Source of the DNA: Actinomycetes bacterium
Lineage (GTDB): Bacteria > Actinomycetota > Actinomycetes > Actinomycetales > Microbacteriaceae
NCBI GenBank assembly: GCA_023432305.1
Contig: JAEYUT010000001.1
Location: 1 to 5,090, forward strand
Direction of reading: 5' to 3'
Length of the DNA stretch: 5,090 nucleotides
The notes beneath the pieces were generated by a model. It saw only the letters and a list, made by a program, of their open reading frames with translations. It ran no database searches and was not told the DNA's origin. This document shows positions 1 to 5,090 of the stretch, one piece after another; within the stretch, counting starts at the first letter, position 1, and each line of letters starts with the position of its first letter. A program made the translations under genes and the position numbers.

Positions 1-312
1 GGCGGCGGAACGATCTGGAACGACAACTTCATCGTCCCGATCGGCTCGCCCCGCAAGTCGAACGCGGAGAAGCTCATCAACTGGTACTACGACCCGGAGA
101 TCGCCGCCGAGGTCGCTGCCTGGGTGAACTACATCACCCCCGTCGTGGGTGCACGCGAGGCCGCCGAGGCCATCGACCCCGAGCTCATCGACAACCAGCT
201 GATCTTCCCGAATGCGGAGACGCTGTCGACGGTCAAGATGTTCCGCACGCTCACTCCTGCTGAGGAGACGTCCTTCCAGGGCAAGTTCCAGCAGGTTCTG
301 ATCGGAGCCTGA
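1..312 (+). CDS. potD: Polyamine ABC transporter substrate-binding protein, C-terminal part (PotD-like)
   Basis: This is the last 103 residues of an extracellular solute-binding protein; the start lies before the window. In Gram-positive bacteria such proteins are lipoproteins that hand ligand to the permease, but the signal peptide is out of view. The segment aligns without gaps to the C-terminal lobe of E. coli PotD as I recall it: W6 and D8 (motif IWND) match Trp255 and Asp257, and Y44 (VNYITP) matches Tyr293, all polyamine-contacting residues. The later PotD ligand Gln327 falls at F81 or R82 here, so it is not conserved. A conserved stretch with LINWYYDPEIA follows the pocket motif. The stop codon overlaps the potA start by one base (TGATG), which places it first in the visible operon. 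Putrescine or spermidine is the likely ligand; another cationic amine or amino acid remains possible. Confidence 0.88.
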   Translation, partial: GGGTIWNDNFIVPIGSPRKSNAEKLINWYYDPEIAAEVAAWVNYITPVVGAREAAEAIDPELIDNQLIFPNAETLSTVKMFRTLTPAEETSFQGKFQQVLIGA

Positions 313-1508
313 TGTCCGGAAGCTTCGACGAAGCCGGCGCCGACCTCGAACTCGTCGGGGTCACCAAGCGGTTCCCCGGCTTCACTGCAATCGAGGACCT
401 CAACCTGACGATCCCAGCGGGCAGCTTCTTCGCCCTGCTGGGGCCGTCGGGCTGCGGCAAGACCACCACCTTGCGCCTTGTCGCCGGACTCGAGGAGCCG
501 ACCGCGGGTCGCATCCTCATCGGCGGCAAGGACGTGACGGCGACGAAGCCGCACCAGCGTCCGGTGAACACCGTGTTCCAGAGCTACGCGCTCTTCCCGC
601 ACATGTCGATCCTGCAGAACGTGGCGTTCGGGCTGAAGCGGCGCAAGATGCCTAACGCAGACGAGCTGGCACACGAGGCGCTGCGCCTGGTCGAGCTCGA
701 CCACGTCGCGTCGCGTCGTCCGACGCAGCTCTCGGGTGGTCAGCAGCAGCGCGTCGCTCTGGCGCGCGCCGTCGTCAACCGCCCCGCACTTCTGCTGCTC
801 GACGAGCCGCTCGGCGCGCTCGATCTGAAGCTGCGTCGGCAGATGCAGCTCGAGCTGAAGGCGATCCAGTCCGAGGTCGGTCTCACCTTCCTCCACGTCA
901 CCCACGACCAGGAGGAGGCCATGACCATGGCCGACACCGTCGCGGTGATGAACAAGGGCGTCATCGAGCAGATGGGCGCCCCGGAGGAGCTGTACGAGCT
1001 GCCGCGCACCGCGTTCGTGGCGAACTTCCTCGGCCAGTCGAACCTCTTCACGGGCGACGTCGTCGCCTCCGAAGCGGACTCGATCACGGTCGACATCGCG
1101 GGTGTGGGCGTCAAGGTGCCGCGTGAGCGCGCGCAGCGTCACGCGGGCGAGGTCACCATCGGCGTGCGCCCCGAGAAGCTGTCGATCTCCACGAAGGCGC
1201 CCACCGCGAAGGCCGGGGTCAACATCCTCGGACCCGGTGTGGTGACCGATGTCTCGTTCACCGGAGTGAGCACGCAGTACATCGTGCAGATTCCGGGCCT
1301 GGACAAGGTCACCGTCTTCGCGCAGAACATGACGGCGGGACCGCTCGTCGAGTCGGGTGCGCAGGTGTGGGTGTCGTGGGCTGTCCAGCACGGCTTCGGC
1401 CTCGCGGACGAGCCCGCAGAGGCGCCGAAGTTCGACGCCGACGCATCGACGCAGTCGATCGCGGTGCAGCGTCGTCAGCGCCTCGAGGACGAGCTGGAAG
1501 AGGCCTGA
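312..1508 (+). CDS. potA: Polyamine ABC transporter ATP-binding protein (PotA-like)
   Basis: A complete 398-residue importer ATPase that powers uptake through the PotB/PotC permease on the cytoplasmic face. All nucleotide-binding motifs are present: Walker A GPSGCGKTT (44-52), Q-loop Gln90 in VFQSYALFPH, signature LSGGQQQR (140-147), Walker B LLLLDEP with catalytic Glu165, D-loop ALD (169-171) and switch His198. A TOBE-like C-terminal domain (about 281-366, containing GVRPEKL) is typical of the PotA/MalK/CysA group. The order VNTVFQSYALFPHMS is typical of PotA proteins. It is slightly longer than E. coli PotA (378 residues) because of a charged tail of about 32 residues after the TOBE domain. 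The ATG at 312 is chosen because it overlaps the potD stop and has GGAG at 304-307, at a short four-base spacing. Function as an ABC importer ATPase is certain; polyamine specificity rests on its neighbours. Confidence 0.95.
   Translation: MSGSFDEAGADLELVGVTKRFPGFTAIEDLNLTIPAGSFFALLGPSGCGKTTTLRLVAGLEEPTAGRILIGGKDVTATKPHQRPVNTVFQSYALFPHMSILQNVAFGLKRRKMPNADELAHEALRLVELDHVASRRPTQLSGGQQQRVALARAVVNRPALLLLDEPLGALDLKLRRQMQLELKAIQSEVGLTFLHVTHDQEEAMTMADTVAVMNKGVIEQMGAPEELYELPRTAFVANFLGQSNLFTGDVVASEADSITVDIAGVGVKVPRERAQRHAGEVTIGVRPEKLSISTKAPTAKAGVNILGPGVVTDVSFTGVSTQYIVQIPGLDKVTVFAQNMTAGPLVESGAQVWVSWAVQHGFGLADEPAEAPKFDADASTQSIAVQRRQRLEDELEEA
1499..1503 (+). promoter_or_regulatory. Ribosome binding site of potB
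   Basis: AGAGG lies six bases before the ATG at 1510, inside the last codons of potA. It fixes the potB start at 1510. The reading frame is open further upstream to an ATG at 1357, but that extension would run over the potA 3' end and adds an Arg/Ser-rich stretch unlike a permease N-terminus. Confidence 0.65.
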
Positions 1509-1509
1509 G

Positions 1510-2424
1510 ATGGCCTTCGGAGCTTTCGGAAGCTCGGGCCCCGATCTCTCAGCGGCGGCCCCGAAGCGACGCAGCTACGTCGCGCTGCTCCTGCTCTTGC
1601 CGGGCGTCATCTACCTGGCGGCGACGTACCTCGCGCCCCTGATCTCCCTGCTGCTCACGAGCTTCAAGGAGCCTGGTGGCTCGTTCGAGGTCGGCGAGTA
1701 CGTGTTCGCCTTCCGGTGGGAGAACTACCTGGAGGTGTTCGAGCGGTTCGGAGAGATCTTCGGACGCACGTTCCTCTACTCGGCGATGGCGACCGTGTTC
1801 GCGCTGCTCATCGGGTATCCGCTGGCGTACTTCATCGGAGTCACCCTGCGGCCCTACCCGCTGTGGCAGAGCCTCACGCTCGTGCTGGTGATCGCACCGT
1901 TCTTCATCAGCTTCCTGCTGCGCACCCTCGCCTGGAAGGCGATCTTCGCCGACGAGGGGGCCGTGGTCGGAACCCTGAGGGCCCTGGGGATCCTGGGACC
2001 GGATGCGTACCTCAACGGCACGCCGTTCACCGTCGTGTTCGGTCTGACATACAACTTCATCCCGTTCATGGTCCTGCCGATCTACGCGTCGCTTGAGCGA
2101 CTGGACCTGCGCTACGTCGAGGCGGGAAGCGACCTGTATGCGGGGCCCGCGCAGCGGTTCTTCCGCATCGTGCTGCCGCTGTCGCTGCCTGGTGTGATGT
2201 CGGGAATGCTGCTGACGTTCATCCCCGCGTCGGGTGACTACATCAACGCGAGCAAGGACTTCCTCGGGTCGACGAACACCGTGATGGCCGGAAACATCAT
2301 CAACGACATGTTCTTCCAGAGCTTCTACCCGCTCTCGGCGGCTGTGGCGATCCTGCTCATGGTGGCGATCCTCATCCCCGTCGTGGCATATGTCGTGAAG
2401 AGCGGATCGGAGGAGCTGCTGTGA
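1510..2424 (+). CDS. potB: Polyamine ABC transporter permease (PotB-like)
   Basis: A 304-residue inner-membrane permease subunit, the usual length for PotB. About six hydrophobic segments are visible: roughly 24-50, 86-111, 119-141, 172-193, 221-239 and 275-297. The cytoplasmic coupling loop that docks on the ATPase carries the EAA motif of binding-protein-dependent permeases: E204-A-G-S-D-L-Y through I220-V-L-P223 and G228. The region FLLRTLAWKAIF (135-146), and GDYINASKDFLGS (242-254) near the end, are characteristic of PotB/PotH-type proteins. The ATG at 1510 sits one base after the potA stop and has a good ribosome binding site; the first residues (MAFGAFGSSG) are a short cytoplasmic lead before the first helix. 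Its stop overlaps the potC start by four bases. It should pair with PotC as a heterodimeric channel. Confidence 0.93.
   Translation: MAFGAFGSSGPDLSAAAPKRRSYVALLLLLPGVIYLAATYLAPLISLLLTSFKEPGGSFEVGEYVFAFRWENYLEVFERFGEIFGRTFLYSAMATVFALLIGYPLAYFIGVTLRPYPLWQSLTLVLVIAPFFISFLLRTLAWKAIFADEGAVVGTLRALGILGPDAYLNGTPFTVVFGLTYNFIPFMVLPIYASLERLDLRYVEAGSDLYAGPAQRFFRIVLPLSLPGVMSGMLLTFIPASGDYINASKDFLGSTNTVMAGNIINDMFFQSFYPLSAAVAILLMVAILIPVVAYVVKSGSEELL
2409..2415 (+). promoter_or_regulatory. Ribosome binding site of potC, supporting a GTG start
   Basis: GGAGGAG lies five bases before the GTG at 2421, within the end of potB. It is the strongest Shine-Dalgarno match in the operon and supports the non-ATG start, which overlaps the potB stop as GTGA. 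Confidence 0.75.
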
Positions 2425-3302
2425 CCGTTCAGGAAGGAGCCGCCATCGCCGAGACGGTGCAGCCCGCGAAGAAGCCGCGCGAGAAGAAGCCGCGTGCCGG
2501 AACCGGCGGTGCCGGCAACTGGATGATCGGCATCTTCTCGGTTGTCGCCCTCGTGATCATGATGATCCCGATCGTGTACACGATCGTGTTCTCCTTCAAC
2601 GACTCACGTCGCTCGAACATCGTGTGGCGCGGGTTCACGATGGACAACTGGCTATCGGTGTGCGCCGATGAGCGCGTCTGCCAGTCCTTCGGGAACAGCA
2701 TCTTCGTGGGGCTCACGGCGACGTTCTTCTCGACGCTGCTGGGCACGATGATCGCGATCGCGATCGTGCGGTACACGTTCAGGATGCGTCTGTTCGTGAC
2801 GATCCTGCTGTTCCTGCCGATGGCGACTCCCGAGGTCATCCTGGGTTCGGGACTGGGATCGCAGTTCGTGAATCTGGGCGTCGAGCGCGGCGTGTGGTCG
2901 GTCGTGGTGGCGCACATCATGTTCTGCATCAGCTTCGTCGTCGTGACGGTGCGCGCCCGTGTGGCGAGCATCGATCCCGCGCTCGAAGAAGCAGGGCGCG
3001 ACCTGTATGCGAGCCCGAGCCAGGTTTTCTGGCGGGTGACTCTGCCGCTGCTCATGCCCGGCATCGTCGCGGCAGCGCTGCTGGCGTTCGCGCTGAGCTT
3101 CGACGACTTCGTGATCACGAACTTCGTCGCGGGCAACGCGGAGACGTTCCCGAAGTTCGTGTACGTGGCGGCGTCTCGCGGCATCCCGGCTCAGGCCAAC
3201 GTCATCGCCTCGGCGGTGTTCATTGCGGCGATCGTGATCGTGGTGGTCGCGCAGCTGAGTTCGGCTGCACGCGCCAAGCGGCTCGCGAAGGCCGGTCTGT
3301 AG
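2421..3302 (+). CDS. potC: Polyamine ABC transporter permease (PotC-like)
   Basis: The second membrane subunit of the importer, 293 residues. Hydrophobic segments lie at about 36-59, 91-115, 122-145, 157-177, 211-230 and 260-279. The EAA coupling motif is clear: E189-E-A-G-R-D-L-Y through V206-T-L-P209 and G214. SFDDFVITNFVAGN (226-239) is the hallmark stretch of PotC/PotI permeases. It is longer than E. coli PotC (264 residues), largely through a Lys/Pro/Arg-rich cytoplasmic N-terminus (residues 1-33). The first external loop contains two cysteines, C81 and C87, which could form a disulfide. The GTG start overlaps the potB stop by four bases (GTGA) and has a strong ribosome binding site. The next Met is at residue 35, inside the first helix region, too late to be the start. 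It is the last gene of the operon; a strong hairpin begins nine bases downstream. Confidence 0.93.
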   Translation: MTVQEGAAIAETVQPAKKPREKKPRAGTGGAGNWMIGIFSVVALVIMMIPIVYTIVFSFNDSRRSNIVWRGFTMDNWLSVCADERVCQSFGNSIFVGLTATFFSTLLGTMIAIAIVRYTFRMRLFVTILLFLPMATPEVILGSGLGSQFVNLGVERGVWSVVVAHIMFCISFVVVTVRARVASIDPALEEAGRDLYASPSQVFWRVTLPLLMPGIVAAALLAFALSFDDFVITNFVAGNAETFPKFVYVAASRGIPAQANVIASAVFIAAIVIVVVAQLSSAARAKRLAKAGL

Positions 3303-3310
3303 CACGACAC

Positions 3311-3346
3311 GATGCGCCCGCCCTGGTTCGCCGGGGCGGGCGCATC
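3311..3346. terminator. Strong hairpin between converging genes, probable terminator
   Basis: A perfect 13-base inverted repeat, GATGCGCCCGCCC (3311-3323) and its complement (3334-3346), separated by ten bases. On the plus strand the ten bases can pair further (a U-G wobble, then two G-C pairs) and leave a UUCG loop at 3327-3330, giving about 16 pairs. On the minus strand the wobble becomes an A-C mismatch. There is no T-rich run on either side, so it is not a classical intrinsic terminator; U-poor hairpins of this type are common after operons in high-GC actinobacteria. It starts nine bases after the potC stop and lies 61 bases beyond the stop of the minus-strand asparaginase gene, so it may serve both transcripts. 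Confidence 0.7.
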
Positions 3347-3385
3347 GGCGTCTCCACCGTCGAGCAGGGTTGCCGCGTGGTGTTC

Positions 3386-3402
3386 CGGCGTTCGGGACGC
3401 CG
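3386..3402 (-). other. Short hairpin just after the asparaginase gene
   Basis: CGGCGT (3386-3391) pairs with ACGCCG (3397-3402) around a five-base loop. On the minus strand it begins five bases after the asparaginase stop codon. No U tract follows. It could assist termination or protect the transcript end, but six pairs in GC-rich DNA can arise by chance. Confidence 0.3.
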
Positions 3403-3407
3403 CGGCC

Positions 3408-4325
3408 TCAGAAGCTCGCGCGAATCGATTCGGCGCCGAGTTCGGCGAGCACCTCGTCGCGCGTGTCGCCAGCCAGCAGGCCATTGCGCACGAGCAGCTC
3501 GAGCCCGGCCACGGTCGTGGCGCGGTGAGCCCCGTCGAGAGATTTCACCACGACGCTCTCGCCGGCGGGCGTGACGAGCACGAGCACCCCTTCAGCCCCC
3601 AGCTTCGCCACGAGGCTCGTGCGCTCGATGGTGACGGTGTTCGCCCGGCCGGGTCCGTCGATCGCCCACGGGTGGGCGCGGATGGCGTCGCCGAGCACTG
3701 TGCCGGCGCGTGCCGTGATCGAGGCGGCGCGCGCGAGACCGGTGAGGCTCACGACGGGGACGGGCGCACCGCATCCGTCGACTCCCCAGTGTGCGGGCTG
3801 CTCGCCGCACAGCTCGGCGGTCAGTCGGGCGACCTCCTGCTGCACGGGGTGGGTGGGCGTGAGATAGCCGGGCACATCCCAGCCGTTGCGGACGGCTGCG
3901 GTGAGGAACGCGGCGTGCTTGCCCGAGCAGTTCATCGTGATGCGCGCGGGGCCTGCCGCTTCGCGCCTGGCGGCGGGATCAGCGGGCAGCTCGGCCGGGC
4001 ATCGGAGCGCGTCCGCACCGAGGCCCGCGTCCGCGAGCATCCGCTCGACGACGGCGACGTGCGTGGGTGTGCCCGCGTGGCTGGCAGCCGAGAGCACGGT
4101 GGCGACAGGGTCGAAGGCGACGCCCAGGCGCTGCACTGCGGTCGCCTGCACGAGCTTGAGCGTCGAACGCGGATAGATCAGGCGCGAGGGATCCCCGAGC
4201 GACGCGACCACATCGCCGTCTCGATCGACGAGCACCGCGGCCCCGATGTGCCGGGACTCCGGCCAGCCTGAGCGCTCGACGACGGCCAGCTCGACCGAGC
4301 TGGCCGCGTCGAGCGGTGTGCTCAT
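3408..4325 (-). CDS. L-asparaginase, Asparaginase_II family (Rhizobium etli AnsA type)
   Basis: A complete 305-residue cytoplasmic amidohydrolase with no signal peptide; the family hydrolyses L-asparagine to aspartate and ammonia. It is unrelated to the classical bacterial AnsA/AnsB fold. Family motifs occur in order: ELAVVERSG...ESRHIGAAV (12-31), RSTLKLVQ (53-60) with the Ser54-x-x-Lys57 pair, SHAGTPTHV (82-90), NCSGKHAAF (132-140), GVDGCGAP (181-188), and VVVKSLDGAHRA (258-269). By comparison with R. etli ReAV as I recall it, S54, K57, S82 and K261 match the catalytic Ser/Lys groups, and C133, K136 and C185 match the zinc ligands. No key residue is missing. The ATG overlaps the aminotransferase stop (ATGA), and there is no Shine-Dalgarno sequence before it, so translation probably depends on coupling. 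The natural substrate is not certain, given the transaminase and polyamine context. Confidence 0.9.
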   Translation of the reverse strand: MSTPLDAASSVELAVVERSGWPESRHIGAAVLVDRDGDVVASLGDPSRLIYPRSTLKLVQATAVQRLGVAFDPVATVLSAASHAGTPTHVAVVERMLADAGLGADALRCPAELPADPAARREAAGPARITMNCSGKHAAFLTAAVRNGWDVPGYLTPTHPVQQEVARLTAELCGEQPAHWGVDGCGAPVPVVSLTGLARAASITARAGTVLGDAIRAHPWAIDGPGRANTVTIERTSLVAKLGAEGVLVLVTPAGESVVVKSLDGAHRATTVAGLELLVRNGLLAGDTRDEVLAELGAESIRASF

Positions 4326-5090
4326 GCGCCCGCTGCGGCGAACGACTCGGCGAGCACCCCGAGCGCGTCCGCGAGGAGCTCATCGGTGAGGGCGAGGCTC
4401 GGCAGGAAGCGCAGCACATTGCCGTAGGTGCCCGCGGTGAGGACGAGCACTCCGCGCTGTCCGGCTTCTGCCGCGATCTTCGTCACGAGATCCGCCCGAG
4501 GTTCGCGTGTCTCGGGGTCGAGGAGCTCGATCGCGATCATCGCGCCGATGCCGCGGATCTCGGCGATCACGGAATAGCGCTCGCGCAGCTTCTCGAGCCC
4601 GGCGACCAGGCCAGCCTCGATGCGCTTCGCCTCCGCCAGCAGGTTGTTCCGTTCGATGCTGTCGAACACGGCGACGGCGGCGGCGCAGGCCACCGGGTTG
4701 CCGCCGAAGGTGCCGCCGAGTCCGCCCGGCTGCGACGCATCCATGATCTCGGCGCGGCCCGTGACTCCGGCGAGCGGAAGTCCTCCGGCGATGCCCTTCG
4801 CCGAGAGCACCATGTCGGGCTCGAAGCCGAAGTGCTCGCTCGCGAAGTAGGTGCCCGTGCGCGCCATGCCCGACTGGATCTCGTCGGCGATGAAGACGAT
4901 GCCGTTGGCGGGGCACCATTCCTGAAGGGCGGGGAGGTAGCCCTCGGCGGGGACGATGAACCCGCCCTCGCCCTGGATCGGCTCGACGACGAGGCACGCG
5001 AGGTCGGACGCGCCGACGGTCTTCTCGAGGTAGCCGATCGTGCGGGCGGCGGCGTCGGCCCCGGAGAGGCCGTCGTGCAGCGGGTACGAG
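4322..5090 (-). CDS. gabT: 4-aminobutyrate aminotransferase, C-terminal part (GabT-like)
   Basis: The frame stays open from the window edge (first whole codon at 5089-5087) to the stop at 4324-4322, giving 255 C-terminal residues of a class III PLP-dependent aminotransferase; the N-terminus (about 170 residues by E. coli GabT numbering) lies outside. In window numbering, EPIQGEGGF (36-44) holds E36 and E41, matching Glu206 and Glu211; FIADEIQSG (66-74) holds D69, matching the Asp239 that contacts the PLP ring nitrogen; SAKGIAGGLPL (96-106) holds K98, matching the PLP lysine Lys268; GGTFGGNP (125-132) holds T127, matching Thr297; R227 in NVLRFLPS matches Arg398, which binds the substrate carboxylate. 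This full set favours GABA (transferring its amino group to 2-oxoglutarate to give succinate semialdehyde) over ornithine or acetylornithine. It sits upstream of the asparaginase with a four-base overlap. An M at 4867 is an internal residue, not the start. Confidence 0.9.
   Translation of the reverse strand, partial: SYPLHDGLSGADAAARTIGYLEKTVGASDLACLVVEPIQGEGGFIVPAEGYLPALQEWCPANGIVFIADEIQSGMARTGTYFASEHFGFEPDMVLSAKGIAGGLPLAGVTGRAEIMDASQPGGLGGTFGGNPVACAAAVAVFDSIERNNLLAEAKRIEAGLVAGLEKLRERYSVIAEIRGIGAMIAIELLDPETREPRADLVTKIAAEAGQRGVLVLTAGTYGNVLRFLPSLALTDELLADALGVLAESFAAAGA

Noticed and set aside
129..1391. 420-codon open frame on the minus strand opposite potD and potA
   Set aside because: The product is rich in Arg, His, Asp and Leu with no recognisable domain. 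It lies wholly opposite the well-supported potD and potA frames and reflects GC-rich third codon positions.
1357..1509. Upstream extension of the potB frame to an ATG at 1357
   Set aside because: The 51 extra residues are Arg/Ser-rich, overlap the end of potA in another frame, and the ATG at 1510 has a better ribosome binding site and family-typical N-terminus.
2755..2766. Self-complementary 12-base sequence CGATCGCGATCG within potC
   Set aside because: It arises from repeated Ile-Ala codons in a membrane helix (IAIAIV) and lies inside a coding region; nothing else suggests an operator.
3303..3407. Possible promoter or small gene in the intergenic gap
   Set aside because: Both neighbours converge on it, no -10/-35-like pair is visible in the GC-rich sequence, and the hairpins account for most of its structure.
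3312..4271. 319-codon open frame on the plus strand opposite the asparaginase gene
   Set aside because: It starts inside the terminator hairpin and its product has low-complexity Arg/Gly/Ala composition. The opposite frame has complete family motifs.
4380..4997. 205-codon minus-strand frame overlapping gabT
   Set aside because: The product is almost entirely Arg, Gly, Pro and His. The gabT frame in the same place carries all PLP-binding motifs.

Overview
No clearly novel system is visible. The window is an ordinary but coherent metabolic locus from a high-GC bacterium. Strong G/C bias at third codon positions, long antisense shadow reading frames, a GTG start and tightly packed genes all suggest an actinobacterium. 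The style of the proteins suggests Microbacteriaceae (for example Microbacterium or a relative), but that is inference from style and not from a marker gene.

Plus strand, 1-3302: the end of a polyamine-type ABC importer operon in the order potD (C-terminal 103 residues only), potA (ATPase), potB (permease) and potC (permease). Junctions are very tight: a 1-base overlap, a 1-base gap and a 4-base overlap. This indicates one transcript with translational coupling. The partial binding protein keeps three residues that line up with the polyamine pocket of E. coli PotD (Trp, Asp, Tyr), so putrescine or spermidine is the best guess for the ligand.

Intergenic, 3303-3407: a 105-base gap between converging genes. 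It holds a strong hairpin (13 perfect base pairs, extendable to 16 on the plus strand with a UUCG loop) just after potC, and a weaker hairpin just after the minus-strand gene. No promoter is evident there.

Minus strand, 5090-3408: the C-terminal 255 residues of a 4-aminobutyrate-type aminotransferase (gabT), followed with a 4-base ATGA overlap by a complete 305-residue asparaginase of the Rhizobium etli AnsA type (Asparaginase_II family), with its catalytic and zinc-ligand residues intact.

Taken together, the locus could import polyamines and process their breakdown product GABA to succinate semialdehyde. The asparaginase-family amidohydrolase is translationally tied to the transaminase. Whether it acts on asparagine or on another amide in this pathway is open.
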